Assembly (NCBI RefSeq): GCF_905220365.1
Contig: NC_061140.1
Coordinates: forward strand, 746,501 to 810,500
Origin: Vanessa cardui
Taxonomy: Eukaryota > Arthropoda > Insecta > Lepidoptera > Nymphalidae
Length of the DNA: 64,000 bases
Reading direction: 5' to 3'
In this document: one piece after another, positions 46,801 to 61,800 of the stretch
Numbering within the stretch: position 1 is the stretch's first letter
How the letters are laid out: the number at the start of each line of letters is the position of its first letter
Position numbers and translations under genes: made by a program
The notes under the pieces: generated by a model
The model's input: only the letters and a program-made list of their open reading frames with translations
The model's database searches: none
What the model was told of the DNA's origin: nothing

Positions 46801-49800
46801 ATTTTATTTTGTTTAAAACATGCCGTGTAGTTGAAACTGATGTTTTTGTTATCGTAAATAACAAATTAACTACAAAGTTTTATCACGAATTCTATATACA
46901 TACAACTCCACTAGGCAACTTTGTATAGTAAGCTAAATAGGTATTGTTATTTTCTAAATACATTACTTCGACGATTAAATATAGTTGTATAATCTTTTTT
47001 TCGACAATTCACAACGCGTCGATTGTATTAAAATGTTTAAAGCAATTTACAATAAAAATAGTCAATATTTCTGTGTAAAATTACAGACTCTGTACACATA
47101 ATGCTACTCACAAATTATATAGAAATATTTTCTTAAATACCTACGTGTTTCATGAAATATTCTAATAACAATTTGATAATAACAGATAGCGTAATTTAAA
47201 GATTAGTGGGATGAGGTACTTGTTAAAATAAAAAAAAATCATCCTTCATCATCATCAAGCATCGTCTTTTTAACTCCAAGGAGTAATTATGTTAGATTTT
47301 TTTTAATGGCAACCTTATTTTTTTTTAATGTCGATTAATGGTGACACGTGTAGTTTGTAGACTATTCTTGGCTTGTGAGTAATTCACATCATGAGTAAGT
47401 TAGGCCGCGTTACCATTGTGTTTAATTAGGAAATGGATACACTGGTGCTAATTAATGCTGTGTATTAACACCAAGATATCTATTAATAACTACATTAAAA
47501 TTCGTTCTGTCTATTTTTTTGAAGAAGATCACTGTCTTTTTTTTATTTCGTAGATTAATTAATAATTTCTGATTCTAAATCTACAGAACACCCTTCTTGT
47601 GCTGAAATTTGCATTGGCTCACTCACCCTTCAAATCCAAAAAGTAAATGTTGAGTCAGTCAACATTCTAAGGCTGGGATAAAGCTGTTCCACTGGGGTTT
47701 GGTGGTTACACATGTGGCAGAATTTAACTGAAACTACACACATACAGGTTTCTTCACGATGGCTCTTTTACCGAACGCGACATGAATTATAAATACAACT
47801 AAAGCACATGAAAATCCAGCTGTGCTAGCTGGTGTTTGAATCTGTAATCAATTTAAGATTCACGCGTCCTAACCACTGGGTTACCTCGCTAAACCGGAAC
47901 AGCGATATAGAATTAATATTATTGAGTAAAATACCTAATAAGTGGGTGTTATCCACACAGATACGCTTTTGTACAAACCCATTAGAGAATGTTGTAATGC
48001 CCTACAACCTATTAATTAAAGTATTAATAGAATTTATAGATGTTTAATCTATTATTATTCCCAACGTAATACCGATGACGTCACATCAAACTTCTATTAA
48101 AAGCTTATTTGTCTATTGCTATAAATACATGACTATTTGTATTGTGATGTGTCAAACACATGCGCGTTCTAGGGAAATATTAACAACACAATGCCCTAAA
48201 TCGCTCCGCAACACAGGTGTAGTCGTAGCATTAGAGTTTGTTTTTTTTTCATAATTAATAAAGTAATAAAAATAAAATACACATTGTGTAAGCCATTTTG
48301 AACATATTACAAAACTATATCAAAATGTAATAGTGCACCCAATGACAGAATATTTTAGATTCTGTGGCGAACCTATTAGCTGGTTCGCTATGGTACCCAA
48401 TTAAATAACCTTTAATTGATTAGATTAATTGTTATTATTTTTTTGACGTTACTCGACTACTATAACAAGGATCGGATAATAACCTAGTAACAGCCTGTAA
48501 ATTTCCCACTGCTGAGATAAGGCCTCTTCCATTAAGGAGAGAGATTGGAACATATTCCACCACGCTGGTCCAATGCGGGTTGGTGGAATACACATGTGGC
48601 AGAATTTCAATGAAATTTGTCACATGCAGGTGTCCTCACGATGTTTTAATTCACCGCTGAGCACGAGATGAATTATAAAGACAAATTAAGCACATGAATC
48701 AGCGGGGCTTGCCTGGGTTTGAACCCGCAATCATCGGTTATGATGCACGCGTTCTAACCACTGGGCCATCTCGACTCAATTGATATCATATTTAAAGTAT
48801 AATTCAATACTCAAGTCGAGTATGGTGGTGTGTCAACCTACAAACAGACAAGAATATATTTTTAATATTATTTAAAATATTGTTGACGAAAGCTATTTCA
48901 TTTCCGTTGGAAACATTTAAATTAAATAAAACCATAACTATCTATGATTTTTTTTTTGTTTTACTAACCTATGCCTGCGCATGCGTTGAGTTAGCCTTCC
49001 GAGTATTTCAAATCAAATCAAATAAAAAAAACTTTATTCAAGTGGGCTTTTACAAGCACTTTTGAATCGTCATTTAACAATTAAGTGAAGCTACACCGGT
49101 TCGGAAAGTAGATTCTACCGAGAAGAACCGGCAAGAAACTCAATAGTTACTCTTTTTAAACATTTACAAAATACAGAATGAGGACTGTAAGTCACTCCTG
49201 GTCCTATTATGTCTTATTTCTTTGCTATTTCAGTTAAAGATAAAATCTTTATTTAATATACACGCGGTACCCTTGCTTATTGATTGTCAAATCCAACCGA
49301 CCATTTCGGAAAACACCTCTGACCATAAAGGACCGACGAAAAAACTCAGCGAAATTTTTTGTTTTTTTTATTTTTGTTACTTCCTCTACTAACATAATAA
49401 TTGTTTTGTGTTTGTACTAATCGTATATGAGATAATTTGTTATAAATCGAAACTATAACTGCGAACATAAACACTTATAATAATTCAATTCCACAGCGAT
49501 AAAGCAAGAACGATCACCGATTCGGATGGGACCGCATCCGGCGTTACTCGAGCGAGGGAGAGCGATACCACCGGGACCACCGCCACCAGCGCGGCCCGTC
49601 GTTCTACCACCTCACGTCAGGGTACGCTCACCACTCTCTGTGTACTACGATTTGGACATCAAGGTCAGTTGTCACGAGTGCGATGGCTTCGGAGCTGTGG
49701 CAGGACGCTGAAGCCTTTGAGGGTCTGGAATTCGATAATTGCTATAAATTGGCCTATTTGGAAAAAAAGAACAATCTAGTTATATTGTAAATATTTTTAT

Positions 49801-52800
49801 TTATATCATACTAGTAGTCGCCCGCGGTTTGGCTGGCTTAGGGTGTTGGTTGACATGTATCAGGCAAAAAAAAAATAGCCTGTGTCCTTTTATGGAGTTC
49901 AAGTTTCCTTCATACCAAATTTCATCAAATTCGGTTCAGTTTGTGCGTGAAAGCCTAACAGAGAGATTATTAATTCCGCATTTATTAGTATAGATTAGAT
50001 GTCCAGACTCTCAATGGTATGTAATACATTAATATCGCCGGCTTCGCGATCTTTGCTTCTACTAATACAAGGTAAGTATTTGAATAGCTTTTAAATTACG
50101 CAAATATATGTGTTATTAATCAAATTTATTAATCTATGTATTTAACACATCGCGATTAGCCACTATAACGTAATTAAAATTAGGTTTACCATACATAAGA
50201 ACGTGAAATTTTACATCAGGCAACATTGATCTCAATGTCACAACGTTGTAAATTTTTATTATTAACTTATCTGTGGTAACCCGTAAATAAGATAATATTA
50301 CAATAGAATAACATAGAAGCTATAACATGAATATTTTAATATTTCAGTTTTTAATATAAATATCATATATACTGTACTTATATATCGATCTCCACATCTA
50401 ACTATAAACTTAATATTTTATTGAGTAATAGGTACCTCTTATTTATAACTTTATAATAGAAAGAATACTAACGTAGGTACTATCAGTATTTTTCATACAG
50501 ATTTAATATATAAATTGGCGCAGTTGTGTGATATACTTATATATTAATTCAAATTGGAACTGTATTCGAATTACTATTATGTATATGATATATAATATTG
50601 CTAATTAAAGAATTATTTACAAATAATTAAGCTTAATACGTTATAATTTATAAACAAACCACACAGCGTCGAAGTCTTCAGAAAGCGACGCATGCGCAGG
50701 ATTAGCGTACATAAATAGTGGACCAAGATATAAACTTACTCAGTTGTTAATCGAAATATTGTCGCTTGAAATTTAAGAAAAACTGAAACAAGATGACAAA
50801 ACCTTACTTTAAATGTAAGTATATAGTTGATTTACTTTAGATATGTATGTACGTATAAATAAATAGGTTAGCAGACTCTAATTAAAGTTTATAATCGTTA
50901 ACATCCGTTGTATGTAGATCATATTATAATCGTGCCGGCATCACTTGTGTTTAATTGAGGTATCCTTTAAGATATATTTTATTGTATTCCACAAAGAAAA
51001 AAAAATGAAACATGGTTACTTCAAATAAAAATAATACTTTCTTTAAGCAGGCAAACACTTATCAATCGTCTTATAACTTATGAAGTAAAACTATCAATCA
51101 ATCTCGAATCGGTTTCTGTTTCCGAGCATGCTCTTTATTAGTGCCAATGGACGATAGTGTTATCTATAATTATGATATGCTATTAGCATGCTACGATTAA
51201 ATCAACCAAAACTTAATTTATGTTTTATCATTTATCGCGAAAATCATAAATCTACGGAATCCAAATTGAACTCACACAAAAGCGAGTTATAAAGGTGTAT
51301 GGAGATTAATTAGTTTAAGTGGCATTAGCTACTTAAATCAATATACGCAACGTGGTGTAGTGTAAATTTCAATTTTAAAGGATGCGAGGATTTTATTTGT
51401 TATATCTATCGCTGCAAATGTGAATTCATAGCTTAAGCTGATCATTAATATACCGACAATTAATCTTAAAGGCATATATACATATGATACTAACTATAAG
51501 TATGTATTTCAGTTGCTTGATAACATTGATTCAAATTTCGAACAGTTTCTAAAAATAAAAATCGCTCGTCGCTCGTATATCAGAGCAAACGTAAGAAGAA
51601 ACGGTTACATGCATGATGTCATTCTCATTATTTTTGGACCTCGATGATCTTGTGATTGGGGCACATTTATATTTACATGACATATATTGTCTATGACGCT
51701 TACACGAGTATGAGATCTATTGTGAAGTAGCTACTCGAAATATCAACACAACTGTAGCTAAATTCTTTCGTATTCGTCTTGTGTGGTCGAAGCATAACAA
51801 TTAAACGTCAACTATTTCCTGCCGATTTATCTTAATTCCTCATTTTGTTCTAAATTTAATTTTTTTTTTATATAAAAAAAACATAGCTTATGTCATCTGA
51901 CCTTCGTTGCCAGTATCTAACTTGGTCACACTGTTATGATTTGTTATGACATGGGCTAATCACTACATAGTATAAAACAAAGTCGCTTTCTCTGTCCCTA
52001 TATCCCTCTATATATTCAAAGTCTTGAAACAAACTGACGAAAGCGGTTTCTTTTACGTTTTTAAGTATACTAATACTAATATTATAGTATACGTTTTTAA
52101 GTAGGTATTCTAATACTTTTCTCGTCTTTTTATATTGATATAATATCACTTTCCGTTTCTTTTTGATGTCCTTTGCCCTTAATTTGCATGGAAGAGAGCT
52201 TTCGTATCTTAAGGCCACCTCTTAAATATCTTTCTCGACTGTGTTCTATATTTAAAAGTAATTTGTACCATGAGTGTTATATTGTATTATACTGTAAAAT
52301 AAAAAAAAGGCTTCTATCTTCGGGATTGTCCACAGATTAAAAAACCAGTTTTGAAGTATCTGTACATCGTGTGAAAAACATGTATGTCAGTCCTCGTATT
52401 AGTACCAGTATCAAACGGACTTAATTCTGTAAATACAGTCGGGGTAAGAAAAGGTTCGTCACCTTAAGATCTATTTTCGTGTGCATAGTGTGAACGATAA
52501 TCTCCTATACCGTTTGAAAATGACATATTGCGTCGCAATTATTCGATGTTTAGATTCAAAAGGTATATTTTTACAGCCAATAGAAATAGCTCCCTATCGT
52601 GACATTCGACGCTTTTTGTCGCTATAGATTCTCGCGTCAGTTCAACCTAAGAAATCAAGTGCATGTAAATTGACGAATATATTTGGTCATATGATATTAA
52701 AAGTTATTTCGTTTGTGTAAAGGTCATATTCACATGAGAAATAATTTTGATAATTTGAAACAGCGTACTTAATTCGGATGTGATCGGTTTTACGAATTTT

Positions 52801-55800
52801 GCCGATGCTACATCTAAGTTGTGTCTTACTAAGAGTTTAAGACTTGACGAAGGTTTTCTTACTCTGTCTGTACAAACAAAGACAATAATAAAACACACAG
52901 ACCGTCTGACATTTCGTATTATACAGTTGTGTGAAGTTGAAATTGACTAACGCTCTATGGACGTGTCATGTCTCAATTTGTCATGACACAAGCCAGAACA
53001 AGTGTCTGGCTAATTGTCAAATAGGTACCGGATTACCCTTTTCACGGCTGTCACTGATTAGGCTAGGGTTGTTGCGTTATCCTTAAAATAAAACACATTT
53101 CGTGTTCGCATATCTTCGCAGTCTTTTGTCAGTTTGCTTAGAAAGTTAGGGAAGATCTCCAAGTTAAGGCACAGACAAGGATTTTCCAGATTTCGATTGA
53201 AATAATACGGTTAGTCGTTTCCTTATTACTTATTATATTTCAATTCGTTTTTTTTTTCATCTTTGTCTATAAAGCATTTAATAATTTTATTATTCATGTA
53301 AAAAAAAAATTGTTAAAAGTGCCAACCCTAACTGTGGAATATATTAGGAACAAGAAATTCGAAGAATATGCATATATATCTAGGACAAAAGTATTAGGAT
53401 GTTATCTAGAAAGTTTTTTGTTATTTATAGCCACCTCGTTAAATTATTTTATTTTAAGAAAGATAGAATAGAAGCCTGATAAGAACCCAATCACTTTTTT
53501 CTCAGGTAAAGATAACAAATGAGTAATATTATACATACATATATGTATATTAGCGTTCTTTCTACAATGAAGAAAATATGAGGTTTAAACGAATAATAGG
53601 TATTACGAGGTGTCTCCTGATCCTTCTTTTTTATATCATAAACTATTTGTTTTCACCCGACTTCGTGCGCGTTTTTATTTAACAAAAGTTTAAAAGTTAT
53701 TGTAGTAGCCGAAGTTACTCCTTTTAAATCAGCTATCTGCAATAAAAGACCCATCAAAATAAAAAAAAAATGTCTGCAGTTTCTGGATCTCACTCACCCT
53801 ACAAATTGTAACTCAATAATACTAACTGATGCACACATTCCTTCCATCGTAAACCATAACAGAAGTCCCATGTCAGATAAAACATAAACATATTTAAAAG
53901 TGAGCAGTGAATTTTAAACAATTTAAATTGGTTATAAGTACAGTGACACATGCATGAACTTAAAACATTTTTGTTATTTACTGAGTCAACACTCGTCGTT
54001 ACCACACTATGGTCATTTCGGTCACATTTTACATTACCATCACAATGCTATAGAACCGCTTTGTGTCTATGTATTTAACTTCGGAATCGTATGAAACTTG
54101 TAATGTTTTTTTTTATTGTCTATTACGTTTTGTTTGTTCAAACAAAGGATAATGTTTATTTTTTAAACGATTACGTAATAGCTAGTAGGCTTTAGGATAC
54201 CATAGACTTATAAAGTTGCATAGAATTGATCATTTTTTAACGTAATGACCGTCCGGTTAACCTGAACATAATCATCTTCGTTACATAGTATAAAACAAAG
54301 TCGTTAACTGCTGTCTGTCTATGTTTGCTTAGATCTGTATTAGATTTTAGATGATTTTTTAATAGATAGATTGATTCGAGGGGAAGGTTTTTTATGTATA
54401 ATACATAGACAATATAGTAGTGAACACTCGTCAATGTAGTAGTTATGTCGTAAATAAACAAATTCTGTAGTATATTCACGAAGAATATAACATAAATTAA
54501 CCGTCTGTTCAACTAGTACTATAAAAAGCTCATGTCTGATATAAATATCCTTAGTATTAATAATTAAATTGAATTTATTCAGTTTGTACGTATATATTGT
54601 ACCTCAGACCCTAAGGGTCACGTGTTATGTCAGTAGAATTCAGGTAATACTCAGTACCTCCCTTCACCTTGTCAGTGAATGTAAGCAAAGCTTTTTGCAC
54701 AACATACTCTCTATAAGCATTGGTATGTTTCTTAACTAAATTAGTTAAATTTCTTTACTTTTATTTATGAGAGGGGTCTATCATTGTTGTTAAGTCTATG
54801 GATACCGCGTGAGTGCAAGTAGCAATAATCCGTTATTTCGGTTGTCATGCTTTTCCATTTCGAGCGACAAGTAAAGTTCCAGAAGTGTCGGAATATAGTT
54901 TAAGAAAAAAAAAAAAACAATATAAATGTCATTAAAGGTTCTTAACAACAATAGAAACATCGAATTATAATTGCTGGAATTTATTATAGAGTTTCATTGT
55001 CTCAGAAAGTAATCATCAAATTTTCGAAATTTAAATGGAAGCATTTCGAAATAATCCTCTATCAAACAAAAAACATTAAATATATCTATATATGTATTAA
55101 TGAAAATACAATTTGATAACCTCTTCTTATTTTGAAGTCATTAAAAATTAAAGTAAATCATAAATATTGGTGACGTAATCACCATGCAAAAACCTCCACC
55201 CCAAACCCTTTGGAACTGATGTAATACTTGAACGGCGCTTACAATGAAATGTTATTTAATTATACACAAGTAGCTCACGTAGTATAATGTCCTACGGTAT
55301 TATGCTTTGGGGTAACGCAGCCGCTATCCAAACTATATTTGTGCTGCAGAAGAGGGCTATTCGCGCAATCTATAACCTAGGAGCCAAGGATTCATTAAGG
55401 TATAGATTTAAAGAAATTAAGATATTGACTGTTGCTTCTCAATACATATTTTGTAATGTTTTGTATGTACGGAAAAATATTAATGTTTTATGAGAAAATG
55501 TGATTCTTATAACATTGGTACAAGGAACAAACACAATCTTGTTACTCCTGTTACTTGACTGCATAGATTCAGTAACTCTTTTGTGGGGCAATGTATACGC
55601 TTCTACAACAGGATCCCAGAAAGCGTTCAAAATGCTTCTGTAGCCAAATTTAAAAAAATTTGTTAAGGAACGCCTGTGTGCAAAAGGTTAATATACAATT
55701 AGTGAGTTTATGTTTGATAGCACACCTTGGGAATGAAACGATCCCCTCCTGGCTATTTCTAATCATATTCTACTATATCTAATCTGTATCTTGTTAATTT

Positions 55801-58800
55801 GACAAAAAAAAAGACCTGCTGAGTTTCTTTCGCCGGTTCTTCTCAGGTCAGGGTGTTCCTTTTTCCGAACCGGTGGTAGTGTTTATTTGACAATCAATAA
55901 GTAAGTGTAATGCTTCTATATTGAATAAAGGAATTTGAGTTTGAGTTTGCTCATTTAAGTAGCAAACTTCATTTATCAACATATTAGATAATTTATTTTG
56001 ACAAATAATTAAAATGTAATAAAAATTTATTTCGCCGGTGAGCTATTGGTTATTTGTATGTATTTCAGCTCGATAAACCGAATCAGTGCTCGTCGTATTC
56101 TATATTTAGCTCGAAAAATCAATACATCCTTCCCCGGGCAAGGTGCACTCGCTTTTGCAATGATACTGCGCCTGTCATAACTCTGCCAATATATTCATTA
56201 AAATATCATGTTAAGTCCTAAACAAATAAATCATTATTAAATAGCTTTCAATTCGGATAGTGATAATTAATATCGAATAAACTTACCTGTATAATTAAAT
56301 TAGTGGAAGATAGTATCTAATTTAATAGTGTATATAGTCAAAGGTGACCTGATAATAAGCGGTCTCGGCAGCTACATTGGGACTATAAGAAATCTTGACT
56401 ATCCCAACGCTGATATTTTTCAAAATCAAAATAAACTTTATTCAAGTAGGCTTTTACAAGCACTTTTGAATCGTCATTTTACAATTAAGTGAAGCTACCA
56501 CCGGTTCGGAAAGTAGATTCTACCGAGACGAAACGGCAAGAAACTCAGTAGTTACTCTTTTACAACATTTAAAAAATACAAAGTCACGTTAGTTAATACA
56601 GTTATTTAAATTAATATATCCTGCGTGGAAGTCCACAGGTATTAACTCCACGCTTTTTTATCATCTATAAAATCTGGTATCGAATAATATGTTTTTTTTT
56701 ACCGATGTATTTTTTACAAACGATTTGAATTAACGAAACGGCAAAGTTAAAAATGTGTGCGGAATTTTATTATAGATACGGATACCTCGCCCCAAGAAGG
56801 ATTTATTGACTTTGCGGAGTCGGACGTCAACTTGGGAGTTAAGATGTTCCTCTGTCCGAAGTAATACAAGCTTCATTATTATATATTACTACTTAGTGGT
56901 AGAATATCTAATAAATGGGGGGGGGGGACCTAATCAGAAGGGTTTGCACAAAGCCCTACCGCCAATTAATCTTGTTGGTGTTCCTTCTCAATAGAATCTA
57001 CGAAGTGGTTACTTTAACTATTTTTTTTTTAATAATTTAAATGAAATTTTGTGACAAATTTAGTAGCTAGTAAGGGTTGCAAAAATTAAAGACCAACATA
57101 ATATGTGTATTTATAAAACAAAATACTCGCGCTTGGCACGTTATTAGTCCAGACTTAAAAGGGGTGAAACTGAATAGAGCAGTTACTTATATAAATAAAA
57201 TTGAAACCAGTACCCAAAATGCACTGCATCTCAGAAGATGCAAAGCTTGCAAAGCCAAATTGGCTTCAAAAAAGCTGGGCGTGCTCAGCAAGGCGAGACA
57301 GTATTTCACGTCGGCCCATCGCCTTAAACTTTACAAGGCGCAAATTCGGCCTCACATGGAGTACTGCTCTCACCTCTGGGCGGGTGCTCCCCAGTACCAG
57401 CTCCTTCCATTTGACCGCATCCAACGTAGAGCGGCTCGAGTTATCGACGATCAAGCTCTTTCCGATCTCCTTGATCCTTTGGCTTTGCGTAGAGATGTCG
57501 GATCACTCTGCATCTTCTACCGAATTTTTCACGGGGAATGTTCCGAGGAATTGTTCGGATTAATCCCGGCTGCTGAATTTCACCTTCGGACATCTCGCCA
57601 AAATTCTAAGTTTCACCCGCACCACCTTGATGTCCGAAAATCCACAACAGCGCGATTTCTCAGACATTTTCTGCCTCGCACAACCACTTTGTGGAACCAG
57701 CTTTCGCCGGCGGTTTTTCCGAACCGATACGACATGGGAACCTTTAAGAAAAGAGCCTACTCCTTTTTGAAAGGCCGGCAACGCACCTGCAAGTCCCCTG
57801 GTGTTGCAGGTGTCCATGGGCGGTGGTAGTCACTTTCCATCAGGTGAGCCTCCTGCTCGTTTGCCTCCTATGCCATAAAAAAAAAAAAAAAAAAAAGATA
57901 ATATCAGAATACTATTTAGTAGTTTTCTTCAGTTACATGAAAATATGTTTCACTTATTAGCACTTATACACAAAGAAGATTTAATTTAAATAAAATTATT
58001 TAATAAAAAAAAGCTTTCAAATAACATGCCAATTTGGATATAAAAATAATATCCCTATTACTAATTGTATAATATGTTAATTAGTACAAATGCAACGTTC
58101 AAAAGTTTAATAGTAAAGTACCGATCGAGATAAACAAATCAAGTTTAGCCGACATTGGTAACGACCCACATACACGGCCTAGACACACTGCGCAGAAATA
58201 AACGACTCAAGCTGCGCGCGCGCATGTCCTAATATTAAATGAGAGGGAATACATCTAATGTCATGCGTTTAAATCATGAATTGGTAATTTAATTACGAAT
58301 ACGATGATTCACTTTGATTATAAATTATTATTAATAATAATCATTATTATTATTTTCGTAAATAGAAATGTCAAAACTAATAACGGTCATTGACAAAATA
58401 TTTCTAATATTCTCTTGGTTCTTATATGATAGTTTTAATTTTGTAATCTTTTAGGTGATGATTAAAATTGAATTAGTAATGTATCAGTTAAAAAAATATT
58501 ATATTTGTGGTTCTATTTTGTAGTTCTTCTAGGTAGAATCTGCTTACCGAAACGGTGGTAGCTTCATTTAATATAGTTGTTAAATGACAATTCATAAGTG
58601 TTTGTAAAAGCCTACTTGAATAAAGTATATTTTGATTTTTTAACAAATAAATAATACGTGACGCACACGTCCTCTCCCTTTAAGGAGAAGGTTTTGTAAC
58701 ATATTCCACCACGCTGTTCCAATGCGGGTTGGTGGAATAAACATGCAGAATTTCTTTGAAATTAGACACAAGCAGGTTTCCTCACGGTGTTTTCCTTCAC

Positions 58801-61800
58801 CGCCGAGCAAGAGATGAATCATAAACACAAAGGCAGGCACCACTGATTATTTATGTACTTAAACATAAATAATCAGTGGTGCCCACCTGGGCTTGAACCC
58901 GTTATCGTCGGTTAAGATGCACGCGTTCTAATCACTGGTCCATCTCGGCTCAGATTTCCTCAATTGTGTGTTTTTACGAGTGAAAACATTTTTATTTACT
59001 TCATTATGTTTTTACGGCGCTGTTAAATATAAATATCAAGTAACGTCATGATTATATGCAAGCACCCAAAAAGTAAAGCTTAGTCATTAATAATTTTAGA
59101 CCTATCCGGTCATTTATTTTTTTAATCACGCAAACGATTTGGAATATGGCAGTGCAGACTTACGACGGAACGACTTTATTTTTAGATAGCCTGTCGTTAT
59201 ATTGTACTTAAGTTTAAGTCAATTATTGTAAGATTACTTGTTTTTTTGTTCAATTGTTTATTGTGTTTCATACAAAGAACTCAATTTAAAACAGTGTAAC
59301 CAATACCTAATAAGGACTAGAATTTGTTTTCATGTCAAAGTATTATATATGTAAAGTAAAAAATAAGTTTTTATAAAATTAATATTATTAAAATTAAAAT
59401 GTATGTATGTTTATGGAAAAATAATGTAATATTGCCTACATTATTCAGAAATACTTGCTGCTCCGCTTGATTTCTCCCACGTTAAATTCTACTGCTCAGG
59501 AATTTATATAGCCTGAAGTCCTTATCAATTTACATTTTGATATTTGCGCTTTCAAATAAACAAACCGGAAGAAATTTTTAGAAGTAGTAGAAAAACTTTT
59601 GCTATTCATGTCATTCGAGTATACAAGATATTCGGATTTTAAACCAAGATTCATAAAATTTAATGAGTTGCATCAGGCGACATTGATACCATCAAAGCGT
59701 CAAGCGGTGATCTCTATCAGGCAAGCTTTGGGTAGAGGATAGATTATACCCTGTTTCCGATTCTATTTTTTGTTGATTTGAAATTCAACTGGCTTGTTTG
59801 CTAATATTCTATACAGTATTCTTAGTGTAAGTGCAGTAAATTATTGGTTGAAATTGTATGAAATAGTATTTAATATCGGCGACAATTTAGTCGTATGTCT
59901 ATGTAGTTTAAGAGTAAACACAGGAAATCGCCTTCACGACGTTGTAACGCTAAATCCCGATTCGGTGTCCGGGCACATCGGTGAATAGCCGTGATTCGAA
60001 ATCCAAACAGTTTAATACGTCGCAAACTTAAAAAAAAGTTTGTTTAAATCAGGGTGTATGTTAAAAAAAAGGTTTCACGTTTGAATATGGAACCTTTTTC
60101 TGATTGATTTAATCGCCAGTGGCATTTAATAAATTATATTGTGTTACTTAGTACTCAAATACATTTTACTGTTACATTTAAGTAACGAAAAAATAAGTAA
60201 CAGTATAGATAATATATCTATGGTTGATTAGTTAGTGTTCTTGTGTGACAGAATAAAAATTACCAGATGGATCATATAAAGGTGCGTATACGTTTTAAAT
60301 GGCAACATCGAATATAATTTTTCATTTATGGCACATATGTTGCCTGATGCTAAGTGTTCACCACCACAATTCCTTATACCGGCAATGCGCTACTTACCCT
60401 TGAAACTAAGAAATGATGTCCTTTATATTTGTAGGGACACTGTTTCTCTTATCCTTCGAAACTGAAAACAATTATGTCTGTTTAGCGATAGAGTAAGGTG
60501 GGTGTCACCTACTGGCTAACCAGACAGGTTTACACAAAGTCCTTGTCACCAAATACGACCGAACAAAATAAAAAATTTAAATTGGTGCAACCTGGCGATG
60601 AAAAATGTAGAAATATGTGTTCAAAAGAAATTTTAGTAAAATATTTCCTTTTCATATTAAGTGTCATCGTACCTACTACTTTGAACCTTTCCTTTGTTTA
60701 TTAGTATTTTTATCTCGTTGTTAATTTATACTTCTCAAATAGCATTAGAGCTACAGACCAAAAGTTGAAGCCCCAGTTCGAAACAATAAAAAGTTGTTTT
60801 GGTTTCCTGTCAATAAAATCTCATTAACAGCCTGAAGTTCCGAGTCAGATGGTATTTTGGAAAGTACGTAATACAACGTTACTTGACTGTACTTTATCCG
60901 GCCCCGTCTGCGTGCCGACCCATGCAATTCTGAGCGAGAGAGAATAGAACATACTTAGGTTTATGAATAAATCTGATCACCATAATATTTCCTGTGTTCT
61001 TTGATAAGAATCGCTGACGTCATAGAAATACGTTAAGAGAAACTATTCATTAGTCAACAACCGTTTAAATAATGGCATAGATAGTATTAGATCATCAGCT
61101 TTATAATATTAACTAGCATGTCCATGCTGTTTGAAAAATGCCCGATAATTCAAAGTTGCCAAAAATTTCGGACAATAACATTGAGAATGTGTTTTTTATA
61201 TTCTTTGGATATGTTACGCTTCGGAGAAATTTGAAGTAACCTCAAAAGCATATTCTTAACAATAATACTAGTTCAAAATTTATTCAAAAACAAGAATTGA
61301 TGTCAATATTATTGATCAGGGAATCCTGTGATGGACATTATTTAAGCATCTATAATGTTATCTCCATTTGTATTGTATATTATGTTATCAACAAATTAAA
61401 TATATTTTATGTGCCTTGAATGAAAAGTTGCCACCAGCCAGCCGGACATTGGTGAAGCGTTATGGAAATCCAAAAACCTGCTCAATGGGTTTACAGTTTG
61501 ATCAACTGTGTAACACCTATTGGCTTTTATATCATTTATATTTTTATATTATATCCTTTTTTTGTATGAAATGTAATAATGGTCCTTTTGTTTTCAGCCT
61601 CCACCAATTCCTGGAATGCGTCCCCCGCTGGGATCTCCTGGTGGTCCGGTCCCGGCTCCAAAGTCCTCAATGGGTTTCGTGATGCCCATATACACTATCT
61701 GCATTATTGTATTCTTCGTCTACACTCTCAGTAAGGTAAATGTTTATTACATTACAATAATAATTATTAATTTATTTATGTGACGTAATTTCTTTACGTT

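Larger units (their letters stand above)
39696..49496 (+). other. RIC3 intron 2 (9.8 kb)
   Basis: The donor is GTTAGT and the acceptor is CCACAG. It contains a LINE tail (40245-40512), a repeat remnant at 42949-43210, a MITE (43806-44007), SINEs (47665-47893, 48489-48778) and a LINE tail (49005-49165). Elsewhere it is AT-rich with no supported gene. Confidence 0.6.
49622..61597 (+). other. RIC3 intron 3 (12 kb)
   Basis: The donor is GTACGC and the acceptor is TTTTCAG. The repeats listed separately fill part of it. Between them is AT-rich DNA. A candidate core promoter with a mini-exon lies at 50680-50815. No other gene is supported. Confidence 0.6.

Noticed and set aside
50793..50815. Mini-exon as an alternative RIC3 first exon
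   Set aside because: It ends in phase 1 while the next RIC3 exon (61598) begins in phase 0. Kept only as a possible separate gene start.
57201..57817. Alternative frames over the 57-kb LINE
   Set aside because: Only the 57077-57829 plus frame matches the LINE reverse transcriptase. The others are shadows.
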